From assembly GCA_017936925.1 (NCBI GenBank), contig JAGBEP010000024.1, forward strand, positions 1-64,000: DNA of 64,000 nucleotides, written 5' to 3'. The notes under the pieces are model-generated. The model worked only from the letters and a program-made list of their open reading frames with translations, did not search any database and was not told the DNA's origin. A program made the translations under genes and the position numbers. This stretch comes from Clostridia bacterium. Its GTDB lineage: Bacteria > Bacillota > Clostridia > TANB77 > CAG-508. Below are positions 8,656-19,051 of this stretch, piece by piece. Positions within the stretch are counted from its first letter, which is position 1, and the number at the start of each line of letters is the position of its first letter.

Positions 8656-9105
8656 TTATCTGCTTATATGTAATATTTTAAAAATAAAGTTTTTAAATCT
8701 TGTAAAAAATGATTCTTTATATTCTATTAATGCAGTATAAGTATTATTTCCAAGTGTTTCTACATTATTTGCTTTTTTAAAAATATCATCTGGATTATAT
8801 TTTTCTCTTTTTTCTTGTTCTTCCTTTTTTTGATTTAAATCTAATATTTCTTTTATTTTAATTTTTTGTTCTTCAGTTGCATAATAAGATGTAAATAAAT
8901 TAACTATAATAGCATTTGCTTCTGGAGAAATATTTTGAACTGATAAATCAAGTTCTGGATTTATAGAAAAAACATAATCTTTATCCATATTGTTTTTATA
9001 AAATTCAATTTTTTCTTCTGGAATTTTAGCAAATTCTTCTTTTGGAAAATATTTTATTATTTCTAATACTTCTGTGTAAGCTTTAGCATACCTAGAATTA
9101 ATCAT
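8656..9105 (-). CDS. Hypothetical protein, 149 aa
   Basis: I do not recognise this family. The protein is mostly helical and charged, with a Lys/Glu-rich segment (about residues 85-105, EQKIKIKEILDLNQKKEEQE) and a C-terminal amphipathic or hydrophobic stretch (FFTRFKNFIFKILHISR) that could touch the membrane. Its start codon overlaps the stop of the upstream 540-aa gene by 8 nt, so the two are translationally coupled and probably work together. No in-frame CGG. The operon is bracketed by the two repeat cassettes. Confidence 0.65.
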   Translation of the reverse strand: MINSRYAKAYTEVLEIIKYFPKEEFAKIPEEKIEFYKNNMDKDYVFSINPELDLSVQNISPEANAIIVNLFTSYYATEEQKIKIKEILDLNQKKEEQEKREKYNPDDIFKKANNVETLGNNTYTALIEYKESFFTRFKNFIFKILHISR

Positions 9106-10720
9106 CTGATTTTTCTCCTTCTTTAATATCTTTTTGATTTAATTCTGAATGTTCTATGTTATTAGCTTCGTCAGTTCTAGTAGATGATGTTTCTTTTAAA
9201 GCATTTTTTATAGCTGCAGCTGGAGTTATTATTCTAAAATTTTGTTTTTTCATTTCATCTCTATCTAAACCTAACACATTAAACATTTTGTTTTGATATT
9301 CTTGCATTTGTGTTATATAATCTTCAAAAGTTACATTTTCCTCTAGTTGTGGATATGTAATTGTTACAGATCTTTCTACACCTTCACTTTTTAAATATTC
9401 AAAAGATACATTATACTCTTTAGAAAGTTCATCATAATCATCTTCTACTGATAAGCCAATTCTTTCCAACATTCTTCTGTTTTTTAAAATAGTATCAATA
9501 TCTTCTATCACATGTATATACAAGTATTGAGCACTAGGATTCACATGCAAATTTGCTTTACTCCAAAATTTTGAACTTTTGCTTACAAGTTTTGATTTTA
9601 TTATTTTTTCAAATATATCGTCTTCGCACTCACTTATTGGCGTAGTTCTTCTTTGTTCATTGACTTGTTCTAGCATTTCTATTTGCTCATCAAAACTTTC
9701 AGGAATCTTTTTTAGGCCAAGAAATTTTTTTATATCATTAATTTTTTCTTCCCAAGTACCACTTATTATATATTCAAATTTTTTTCCTTGTAATTTCTCT
9801 TTTTTATATTCTTCATATAAATGAGTATATTTATTTCTATCTTCTTGAGTAAACTCCAAAGAGTCTATATTTTTACTTACTGCATTAAAATGAGCATATA
9901 AAGTTTCATCACTTCTAATACACCATTTTCCATTTTCATTTTTATCAATTCCAAGTAAATATAAATTTAATGCGCCTTTTTCATCATCATTCATTAAATC
10001 TATATGAGGATATACCATATTTCCCCCATATGTAAAATATCCCAATTTATTAATCATCATTAATAAATCATGACATTCTTCTACATCAATACTTAAATCG
10101 TCATATCTCGAATCTATAATTGTATTTCTTCTCTGATTAAGAACTGCATCTCTATAGAGATATAGTTCTTCAAAATACTCTAAATATGTCCAAGAATGTA
10201 GATAACCTTTACCTTTTGATGCAAAATATATATTTTTTAAATTAGAATCAAATACTGGATCCATAACTACTTTATTCATTAAATCCATCTGATGAATAAA
10301 TGCTTCCTTTAATGTTCCTTTATATTCAACATATAATCCACTTTCAATTTCTTCTTTTGTTAACATTTTCATATCACTTTTTGGAATTAATATTTTACTT
10401 CCTTCTGGAATACAAACATCTCCAAAAGTATACGTATCCTCTAAATCATTTGAAATTACATTATCAATTTTATTTAATGGAATTAAAAAAGCATATTTAC
10501 AATCACGCCAACTTCCTCCATCATTATCTGATACTAATTGGTTAATTGCAAAATGAACTGTATTCCTATGTTCAATACTTTGTACACCACACAATTCTGG
10601 TATTAATGAACCATTTAAAGTGGTTACTAATCCTGCATTACGTGTTGTTTGGATTTTATTTCCTCTTGGTAAATAATTTACTTTTCTAACTGCAACAAAA
10701 TCGTCACTTAATTCACTCAT
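9098..10720 (-). CDS. Hypothetical protein, 540 aa
   Basis: First gene of a two-gene operon; I do not recognise the family. It has no signal peptide or membrane segment. The N-terminal third (NAGLVTTLNGSLIPELCG, then HRNTVHFAINQLV) looks globular and enzyme-like. The middle is helical and charged, and the C-terminus (from about residue 500) is low complexity and acidic (ELNQKDIKEGEKSDD). Native codon use, no in-frame CGG. The start ATG at 10720 follows a GGAG-type site (rc of CTCC, 10727-10732). The second gene overlaps its stop by 8 nt. Its position between two non-coding repeat cassettes suggests that genes and cassettes move or act as one locus; that is inference. Confidence 0.65.
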   Translation of the reverse strand: MSELSDDFVAVRKVNYLPRGNKIQTTRNAGLVTTLNGSLIPELCGVQSIEHRNTVHFAINQLVSDNDGGSWRDCKYAFLIPLNKIDNVISNDLEDTYTFGDVCIPEGSKILIPKSDMKMLTKEEIESGLYVEYKGTLKEAFIHQMDLMNKVVMDPVFDSNLKNIYFASKGKGYLHSWTYLEYFEELYLYRDAVLNQRRNTIIDSRYDDLSIDVEECHDLLMMINKLGYFTYGGNMVYPHIDLMNDDEKGALNLYLLGIDKNENGKWCIRSDETLYAHFNAVSKNIDSLEFTQEDRNKYTHLYEEYKKEKLQGKKFEYIISGTWEEKINDIKKFLGLKKIPESFDEQIEMLEQVNEQRRTTPISECEDDIFEKIIKSKLVSKSSKFWSKANLHVNPSAQYLYIHVIEDIDTILKNRRMLERIGLSVEDDYDELSKEYNVSFEYLKSEGVERSVTITYPQLEENVTFEDYITQMQEYQNKMFNVLGLDRDEMKKQNFRIITPAAAIKNALKETSSTRTDEANNIEHSELNQKDIKEGEKSDD

Positions 10721-11345
10721 TATTTTTCTCCTATTATTTAATCATATGTAATAAATGTTACATCTAAAAATAAATGTATCACTATTTTACTTAATAGAGC
10801 AATTTCAAAACAAGTATGAAAAAAAATACATACGTTATATTAAATGCTTTAATATAATTCGATTTATTAAAAATATTTTAGCTTAAATGTTTAATTAGAA
10901 CAATAGATTTTGAATAAATTTTATGTAAAATTATTTTATTCATTATATTTTATGTAGAATCATAATGTATAAAAATTTACTATATAAATATGTTGTAAAT
11001 TTATTGCCATTATCAAAGTTTTGTGCAAAAAGGAATAGGAAAAATACATAGACCTAACATTTAGATCCTGCCCAGCACTTTCTAAGTTTTCTAGCCATTA
11101 GTACTTATTTTGCATGTTTTGTATTTTTAATCTTATCCAACATCTTATATTACATTATATTCATAACCTCTTAAAATCGTTTTTTAGCTATTTTATTATT
11201 TTACCTATATAATTTTGTCATTTAATTACTTTTAATCTTTAAATTTATATCTTAATAATTTTTTATAATTTCTGATCCTATCTCAATCAAATTTTTATCA
11301 AAAATCTTCCAAAACCTAGAATCCCCATATTGGCTGTATCTTATA

Positions 11346-11403
11346 GACAACAAACTATATGGCTAAATTATAAAAATGGCTTAAAATCGATTCTCGTGCG
11401 TCG
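11346..11403 (+). repeat. GACAACAA repeat unit, right pair, copy 1
   Basis: Begins GACAACAAACTATATGGC and contains CTTAAAATCGATTCTCGTGC followed by GTCG. It is nearly identical to 7770-7827 and sits 163 bp before the second unit. Confidence 0.75.
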
Positions 11404-11508
11404 TTTTTTAAGCTATTTTTGGAGTTTTTAGTGTTATTACATAATATATAATTTTACTGCTAAAAAATCGCTAAACACTATAACTGTCAGCATTTTGCTA
11501 AAATATTA

Positions 11509-11566
11509 GACAACAAACTATATGCCTGATTTTTAAAAATGCCTTAAAAACGATTCTCGTGCGTCG
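11509..11566 (+). repeat. GACAACAA repeat unit, right pair, copy 2
   Basis: Begins GACAACAAACTATATGCC and contains CCTTAAAAACGATTCTCGTG followed by CGTCG. A degraded core (TGCCTTAAAAACGATTTTAA) recurs at 11770-11790. Confidence 0.75.
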
Positions 11567-12248
11567 TTATTTTGGCGATTTTTAAGCTATAATATTACAG
11601 TTACAATAATTAGCCGATTTTTATAAAATACATATTTAATCATATAATTGTAAATAAATTAATATATTCATAGTAAATTGCAAATTATAAATTATAATAC
11701 GAAGATTTATTCATCAATTAGAATCAAATTATATATTTAAATGATTAACTTTATTGATTTAATATTAAAATGCCTTAAAAACGATTTTAATCACAATAAA
11801 TATATAAAATTATTATTAAATTATAAATTAAATTATAAAAATTTTATAATTAACAAATGTTCGGTTTTTAGGATTTTAATGTTTGGTTTTATAAAAGTCA
11901 ACTTTGCACAAAACATTTTCAAATTAATTGAGTTTATAAATTATTAAAATTTTATTTAATATTTTTTTGCATTTTATAATTTTAAATTTTCTGCAAATTT
12001 TTTTATTCTAACTTTTTATCTGGATTTTATTTTTAATATTTCAAATTTAAAAAATTATATAAGGCACTACTCCTCCATACTCTACTGTTTTACCCAACAT
12101 TTATTTCTTTATTAGCATGTATATATTGTTCCCTTGACGAATTTGACATAATATGTTTTTTTCCTGTATAATTTAAATTATAAATCTTGTATATTATTGT
12201 TTTACAAAAAGTGTTTTTGATCTATTACTTGTGAAAGGAAGTGAAACT

Positions 12249-12494
12249 ATGGCTAAAATAAAGTGTAATATATCAGGACCTAAACCTAAAAAAACTTATC
12301 AAAATCCTTATCAAAATCAATTCGATAAGGAACTGGAAACGTTTGATAAATCTGATTCTGAGCATAATAATGTAAGGAAAATGGAAACGTTTGGTGAATC
12401 TAATTCTGAGCCTAATAATGTAAGGAAAACATTGTCTAAAAAACATTATCAAAATCCTTATCAAAACAATTTTGATGACAACATAGAGTATTAA
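12249..12494 (+). CDS. Small hydrophilic repeat protein, 81 aa
   Basis: Start taken at ATG 12249, 7 nt after AAAGGAAG (12234-12241); a GTG at 12231 is in frame but has no binding site. The protein is built of repeats: YQNPYQN occurs near both ends, and between them a 16-residue unit ending NNVRK is present twice. The latter matches a 48-bp tandem DNA repeat (12335 and 12383, both starting GGAAACGTTTG). It has no membrane segment, signal peptide or cysteine pair (one Cys near the N-terminus). I do not recognise it. A promoter candidate precedes it and a terminator follows, so expression is plausible. A spore-coat or sporulation role is possible but unsupported. Confidence 0.6.
   Translation: MAKIKCNISGPKPKKTYQNPYQNQFDKELETFDKSDSEHNNVRKMETFGESNSEPNNVRKTLSKKHYQNPYQNNFDDNIEY
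12335..12430 (+). repeat. 48-bp tandem repeat inside the small protein gene
   Basis: Two copies of a 48-bp unit beginning GGAAACGTTTG and ending AATAATGTAAGGAAAA, differing at a few bases. They encode two 16-residue repeats. Confidence 0.8.
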
Positions 12495-12506
12495 AAGACA
12501 CTTTTT

Positions 12507-12533
12507 AAAAGTTCTTTTATTAAAGGACTTTTT
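12507..12533 (+). terminator. Terminator of the small repeat protein gene
   Basis: AAAAGTTCTTT (12507-12517) pairs with AAAGGACTTTT (12522-12532) with one G-T pair, followed by T residues. Confidence 0.7.
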
Positions 12534-12539
12534 ATTACC

Positions 12540-12580
12540 CCAAAAAAGAACTTATTTATAAAAAATAAGTTCTTTTTGGT
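12540..12580. terminator. Bidirectional terminator between convergent genes
   Basis: A perfect 15-bp stem (12543-12557 with 12563-12577), A-rich on one side and T-rich on the other, lies between the plus-strand small gene and the minus-strand sortase. It can serve both strands. Confidence 0.8.
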
Positions 12581-12635
12581 AAGTTCAACTTCTTTTGTTT
12601 CAACACATTTAATATTTTAAATTGAAAAGAAAACA

Positions 12636-13406
12636 CTATAATTTTTTAGCATGTAAAACTACTCTATATTTATTATTATTTGCACAAGTAGAAAGTGTAA
12701 GAATATTATCATTCTCACTTACATAGACAGGAAAATCAAATTTACTTCTTGACTGTATAGTTTTTATAAAATCATTAAATTCATTATCTTTAAAATCAGT
12801 TGTAATATAGTAATCTTCCTCTGCCACTTGATATACCGAAAATATTTCATAAATACTATTATCATTTTCTGTTACAAAAGTTACATATTTGTTTGCTTCT
12901 TCATTATACCAATCATCATTTAAAATATTTTTCAGACTTCCAAACATACTATTGTCCCTCATATTATGACCATATATAACTAAATTTTTATCCGTTCCAT
13001 CTACTTTATTTTTATAATCAGCAAATATCCAACCTGCGGAATTATTTTCTTTATTAAAATTATGTTTTAAATAATAACTATTATCTGTACCTTTTACTAC
13101 TATATGTTCAATATTTGTTCCATTTACTTTTAAGAAACCGACTGTATCAGGATTTCTCTCTTTTAACATTGTAAAGTCTACACTATATTTATCCTTTAAA
13201 TCTTCATTTTCTTCATTTATTGTGATTGCTTGAGATATTTCTTTAGCAATTTCTTTATTTGCTTTATTGTTGAAAATCCACATTATAATTTTAAAGCTCG
13301 AAAATATAAACAAGATTATAAAAAGTATTAAAATTATATTTGATATAAGATTTTTATTTGTTTTTCTTTTCTTTTTTATATTTTCTTCTTTATTTTTTCT
13401 GTTCAA
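12636..13406 (-). CDS. srtB: Class B sortase
   Basis: A membrane-anchored transpeptidase that joins surface proteins to the cell wall. 256 aa from TTG 13406, chosen because GGAGG lies 6 nt upstream; an ATG seven codons earlier would place that binding site inside the gene. Lys/Arg-rich N-terminus, one membrane segment (about residues 20-45), then the sortase fold with catalytic His147 (IYGHNM), Cys241 (LSTC) and Arg248 (YRVVLHAK). The spacing and the extra N-terminal helices fit class B. Likely substrates in the window are the adjacent CotH-type protein (TPKTGD) and the ubiquitin-domain protein (NPKTFDN). A terminator separates it from the upstream CotH gene. Confidence 0.88.
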   Translation of the reverse strand: MNRKNKEENIKKKRKTNKNLISNIILILFIILFIFSSFKIIMWIFNNKANKEIAKEISQAITINEENEDLKDKYSVDFTMLKERNPDTVGFLKVNGTNIEHIVVKGTDNSYYLKHNFNKENNSAGWIFADYKNKVDGTDKNLVIYGHNMRDNSMFGSLKNILNDDWYNEEANKYVTFVTENDNSIYEIFSVYQVAEEDYYITTDFKDNEFNDFIKTIQSRSKFDFPVYVSENDNILTLSTCANNNKYRVVLHAKKL

Positions 13407-13461
13407 TTTATTTCCTCCATCTTTCACTTAATTATATTAAGCTATTTTCATTTTATGAAAC

Positions 13462-13496
13462 AAAATAGACTAGCTTTTTATTCACTAGTCTATTTT
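13462..13496 (-). terminator. Terminator between the CotH-type gene and the sortase gene
   Basis: A perfect 12-bp stem (13462-13473 with 13485-13496) lies directly downstream of the CotH stop on the minus strand and is followed by T residues. Confidence 0.8.
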
Positions 13497-13504
13497 AGCT
13501 TTAT

Positions 13505-16500
13505 TTAGTGTTTTCCTGAGCGTTGGTTTTTCTTGTATTTTAGTGTACTAACAATTCCTAAAACAGATATTATAAACATAGTTACAAATGTTAATATAGT
13601 ATCTCCAGTTTTTGGAGTAGAGGACGTTATATTAGTGTTCTTTTCTAAATTTGTATCTTCTTTATCAAGATTGTTTTTATCAGCATCTTCTATTATAGTA
13701 ATTGTTGAATAAGCAACACCACCATCTGTAAATACCGTTTTCATTGTATGAGTACCAACAGATAATTGATTTAGATAACTTTGTTTTAAAGTTACAATTG
13801 TACTTCCACTTGTTATAACATAATTACTTTTGTCTATTTCCTCATCATCTATAAATACTTTTTGGAATAATGTTACATCTGCATCAATCTTTATACTTAG
13901 ATCTTTATCATAATTTTTTATAAATTTTCTATTTTCACCTTCTAAAACTGTATAAACTATTTCTTTAACAGTAATAGCTACATCAGCAGTCATTCCATCA
14001 CATTCAATTGTAATAATTTTATCTTTAATACCTAATGCATCCGTTTTAGTAATTTGGTAATTTGTAATTTCTTTTTCAGTTCCATCTAAAAATGTCGCCG
14101 TTACTATCATACCTGTTTGGTCAAAACTCTCTCCAACAAAGTATTGTGTTTTATCTGGTTGCTTTGTTATTTCTATTTTTGTAACAATATTTTCTTTTAC
14201 TGTTATAGGTACATACGCACTAAGTTTTCCATATTTAATTTCAACTTCTATTATATTTTTAGAAAGCCCATTTCCATTTTCTATCGTATAATCTGTAATT
14301 TCTTTTTCTGTACCATCTAATAATGTTCCTTTTATTACCATTCCTGTTGCATCAAAATTTTGCCCTTCTATATATTCAATTTTTGTTGGTTGTTTCGTTA
14401 TTTCTAACTTTGTCACAGCATTTTCTTTTACTATTATTTCGAATTCTGCGCTTTTTCCTCCATATGTTACAATTACTTTTTCATCAGAAATTTTTAGCTC
14501 ATCTTTTAAATTTATCTCATAGTCAGTAGTTTCTGACGTTGTATCATCAGAGTATGTTGCTGTTACTACCATTCCAGTTATATCTATTTTTTCACCTTCA
14601 ATATATTCCGTTTTTATTGGCAGCTTTGTTATTTCGATTGATTTTATTTCTGAGTTTAGTCTTTGAATTTCTATTGAATATACTCCTATATTATATTTTT
14701 TATCTAATTCAACATTTATTTTATTACTTACAGCAATACTACCTGTGTATCTTCCCTCTGTTAAATTTACTGTTCCCATATCTCTTTCTACATTATTGTC
14801 TGATATTCCTGTTAATTTAACTTCTGCATCTAATGATATTGTATTTGGAAGTTCAATTTTACTTGTTCCATCTAACGTTATCGAACCTTCAACTTTTTGT
14901 CCATTTACACCTATTGTTTCATATTTAATTTCATTAATATTTAAATCTTTGTATTCATTTTTATAGAAATTTACTCTTGTTTCAATATCATTTATTAAAT
15001 TTTGTGAAGATTCCTCAAATGAGTTTCCTCCCATATACCAAGATGGATGTTCTTGTTTCATTGTTTCATATGGCCATCTTGTATAATTCATTTTTGCACT
15101 TGCCGCTATATTTTGATTATATTGTTTTGCATATTCAATTAAATCATCAAATTTATCAACATTTTCTAAAAATACTTTATCTACCAAATCTGAAAATTCC
15201 TGATATCTCATTAATTCATTATACCATCTTAATCTTTTGCTTGCTGCTCCTCCTGTGTTCCCTAATAGATAATAAGAATTTAATGAGATTGCATTTTTTG
15301 TTAGAAGATTTAATGTATTATCATAATCCCACATTGGTCCCATATGCAATAATCCATCTTTTGTATACATATATGAACTTCCATACATTGCATCATAGTT
15401 AAGTGATATTTCATATATCCAATAGCATTTTGCAAATGATTCCATATCAATTTTATTACTTAATTCTTCAAAAGTTACATTTTCATCATAAATTAAACTT
15501 TCTATTGAATCTATATATGCTTTTGCTGAATTTATAACTGCTTGTTGTTCCTCAGCTGTTGCTTCTTCTAAATCTGGTGATTTAATTGTAATCGATTTAT
15601 TAGTTTTTTCCGTTTTAAATTGTATTGGATCGGTATAATTGTCTATTTCCAATAAATAATCATCATCATCAATATCGACTCTATTTGAACCAGATTCTAC
15701 TTTACTTGTAACTAGATATGTTCCATTATATTTTCCATTAATATATACATCTGCTGTTTCAAAAGTTATTGCATATTGTATTCCAAGTTCTTGAGCCAAT
15801 TTATAGAATATTGCAGATCTTGTTAATGAGCCATCCGTATAGTTCGTTATAAATAACCATTTCTTAGATTTTGGCATTCCTAACATTGATATTTTTTCGT
15901 CAAATGATACTTGATATGGTCTTTTACTATAGGTCCATGTATAATTTCCACGCCCCTTCATCTTTTTGAACGTTGCTGTTTTAGTACTGTTTGAACTATC
16001 AGTTATTACAGCTGTTCCAGAATATCCTATATTATGATTTTTATCTGCATTTATTTCATTTAATGATGCATCTCCACCATCAATATTTAAGAACACTGAT
16101 GGTAGTGTTGATTGCAATACATTTATTGTATATGTTTTTGTATTTTCATCATCAAATTTTAATATAACTTTATCATTTGTAAAATAATTGTTTGCTTCTC
16201 CTGATTTCAATATTCCTAATTTTGTATTATTTTCGTCATAGACTAATGCTTCTTTTGACTGAACTGAATAGTCTACATTTATGATTAAATTATTTCTGTC
16301 GGCTAATTTTGGTAAATATAAATTATATTCTTTTGTATTTGCATCATACATCCATAAAATATTCGCATTTTCATTGTTTACGTTTGCACTTAATGATGTA
16401 ATCTCTGGTATTATATTTGCTTGCCTAAAAACAGGTAATCCTGTGTTTTCGTCAAATACCCACTTAGTTAGTCCAGTATTTTCATTAACATATTGATTTA

Positions 16501-18708
16501 AAGTATCCAAAAATTCTTGTGTTTTCATTTCTTCTTCAGTTTTAATTGCACAATTAGTTATAGTTGGAGTAACACTTGATGCTAATTTTGATGAAATACA
16601 CACATCTGTCGTTGAAAATACATTAACAAAAGTTGGTGTTGAACCAGGTCTATAAGCAGCTGCGCCAAAATTATTAGTACTCGTTACAGTTCCCACAAAA
16701 TACGAATTTTTTATTTGTCCATAATTGCCAATCCCTGTAGCTATACCTGCTGCATACACATCTCCAGATATATTTCCGGTAATCCAACAGTTCTCTATAG
16801 TCCCATATAAATAATTAGCAATTGCAGAAGCACAAAACTTACTAGTATAGTTAACATCTTTTAATCCAAGATTTTTAACTGTACCATATAAATAATGAAA
16901 TAATGTTATCTCCCCTTTACTAGAACTATCTGATGCATTTAGGTTTGATATGTAATAACCATCTCCGTCATAAATACCATAGAATGAAACAGTGCTTCCT
17001 ACCTCCAATGGTTGAGTCAAAGTTATATTATCAGTTTGCTTAAAATAAATATTTGTTGCTAACATTCCAAGTTCTCTAAAATTTATAAAATCTTCCTCAT
17101 CACTTATCAAATACGGTGATTGTTCTGTTCCATCTCCTTCAAACATGCTAAAATCGCCAGTTGAAACTTGTACATTATCTAATAAATTATTCACTCCTTC
17201 ATAGGTTGTTGAATTAAAATACAAAATTAAATTTTCTTCAGTTTCTTTTGAGGTATTTAAAATTTCTAGCCCATGTTTTTCCCATTTAGTATTTGTACTA
17301 TTTTCATATGTATAAACATATATCTTTTCCGTATGTATTTCGTCTTCTTCCAAACTTACTGCTTCATTTATATCAACAGAAAACTTACCATTTTCAGCAA
17401 ATTTTGCAGTATATATAACAGTTAAGCCGTCATTTTTGCAGTTATTGTTAAAGTAACTATTTTCAGTAAGATAATCAAATTGAGTTTTTTCTGTATCTGG
17501 ATCTTCTGAAGGAATATTTGTACTATTTGTAACAAAAAGTCTGTTTTTACTTGAATTTGAAGTTAATGCTCTTCTTCCATCAAACGTTATTTTTATTGAT
17601 TCACAATCAGCAGGAGTTGTAATTGTTTGATAAAGATTTGCACCCAAAACAAACTGTTCCCCATCAGAAGCATTTATACTTGAAAGTGATACCAATCCAT
17701 ATGCATTTTTAGTTGAATTATAGCTTCCAATTTCTATCTTTTTAGAAGATTCAGTAGAGTTCCATATTCCCTCTTTAACAGTAGCAGTTGCAGAGTTTGC
17801 AGATGGTAATGTTGCATATCCTTTAGAATTCATATCAGATAACAATGTTTTGTTGTTTTCATATACTTCTTCCGCATTCATATTTAAAACATTTTCATTA
17901 TCATTATATATTTTGAATTCTCTAATTAAATTTCCACATGATTTATCACTAAGTGTAGTATCAAAATATGATATTGCAACAACTGAATCTGATATGTTTT
18001 CAGAATTAAATTGTACATTATATTCTCCAAAACAATATACTGAATCTTTAACAAGCCACACACTCCACTTTTCTGTACATTTATCTGTTGGTTTTAAACT
18101 AAATACTTCTGAATCAAACTCACCATTTGCTGCAAATTTACTCGTATATACAACATGTTCTTCTGAAATTCCAGTTAGGCTGTTACTTCCATATTATCAT
18201 TTTCTTTTAGCCATGTTGTTATTTTCATAAATTGATCTTGTTCATCTTCTGAATTTTTAGAAGCCTCAACTTCTTGCTCTGGTCCTATTACTATAGCAGC
18301 AGTACAATATCCACTATTGCCTTTAAAAGTACGTGAACGATGTACTATACTCCAATTATAATCTGTATTTTCTTGTAATTGAATATTATAAAAAAATGAA
18401 TTTTCTTCCGATTCATCCAATTCAAAAAAATATTGAGTATTATTCAGTGAATCTGGATTATATTTTACTCCTATTATTCCAGCACTACTTGGCGTTTTCC
18501 ATCCAGTAAGGCTATTATTATATGTCACTTCCTTAGCATCATCAAAACTATCAAGTTCAAAACTTGGATTTTGAAGTTCTACATAAGCTGAATTTTTATA
18601 TTGTAGCTGGTTTACAGACAACTTATTATATAAATTGATATTTCCTTTACTACTGATTATTATCCAAGCTATACATACAATAATTATAAAAATGACTAAT
18701 TTTTTCAT
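13505..18708 (-). pseudogene. Giant surface protein with CotH-kinase domain and Ig-like repeats, split by a -1 frame break
   Basis: Read through the break this is about 1,734 aa. Order: N-terminal membrane/signal segment (residues 1-20), a jelly-roll-like domain (NPSFELDSF, GWKTPS), beta-rich domains, a CotH kinase-like domain (RGNYTW, SKKWLFITNYTD, GPMWDYDNT), at least three group-3 Ig-like repeats (each with EITKxPxKxEYxxGxxFD), and a TPKTGD sorting signal with membrane segment and basic tail. The first 177 codons end at a stop near 18178, while the next frame is open from about 18196 onward; fusing them needs one extra base (or two fewer). No slippery heptamer and no CGG is present, so this is a different break from the four CGG cases. 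No in-frame CGG occurs anywhere in the gene. It may be a true mutation or an error. Confidence 0.8.
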
Positions 18709-18907
18709 TACTCCATTTTTTATTTTTGGTTTTCTTCATTCTTCTACCTGATTTCATTTTTCTCATTACTCCTTATATATTTATCATGAGATTACCATAT
18801 TGTTAGAGTAATTTCAATAAAATTTGTTTACATAGCAAAAACGTAATATTCTTGTAACGTCCTTGTAATATCTTCACATAAGCAGAGTTATGAAAGTATA
18901 ATAAATT

Positions 18908-18949
18908 AAAAACACTACACATTTGGTTTATATAATAGTGTAGTGTTTT
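18908..18949 (-). terminator. Terminator of the radical SAM operon
   Basis: AAAACACTACAC (from 18909) pairs perfectly with GTGTAGTGTTTT (18938-18949) around a 17-nt loop, downstream of the 152-aa membrane protein gene. Between it and the CotH start (18708) I see AT-rich sequence with two CTTGTAA direct repeats 11 bp apart (18851 and 18862). Confidence 0.75.
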
Positions 18950-19051
18950 AATTTATATTTTTTAACATTCATTTCGTATAATATTTATTTAAGTCAATAT
19001 TAATATCTTGCATTTTTTGTTCTTCTAATAATTTTTTTCTCAATTTTACAA

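Larger units (their letters stand above)
10721..12230. other. 1.5-kb non-coding region, right copy of the repeated cassette
   Basis: No supportable gene; short open frames such as that at 11741-11947 have no ribosome binding site and biased composition. Features in the same order as the left copy: TCAAAGTTTTGTGCAAAAAG (about 11013), repeat units at 11346 and 11509, AAATGTTCGGTTT (about 11855), CTTTGCACAAAAC (about 11902) and TACTCTACTGTTTTACCC (about 12080). The CAAAGTTTTGTGCAAA / TTTGCACAAAAC pair forms inverted ends about 890 bp apart, compared with about 875 bp on the left. The promoter of the minus-strand 540-aa gene must lie in the first few hundred bases, but I cannot place it with confidence. 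Confidence 0.6.

Noticed and set aside
7770..11566. CRISPR array from the GACAACAA units
   Set aside because: Only two plus-strand units on each side, spaced by 163 bp, with no short uniform spacers and no cas genes.
11741..11947. 68-aa open frame on the plus strand
   Set aside because: No ribosome binding site, AT-biased repetitive composition, and located inside the non-coding cassette.
13505..18708. CotH gene break as a further CGG shift
   Set aside because: The break is -1 and no CGG lies in the 20-nt window where the frames exchange.
18851..18868. Two CTTGTAA direct repeats as a regulator site
   Set aside because: Two 7-bp repeats 11 bp apart in AT-rich DNA are weak evidence; no known operator recognised.
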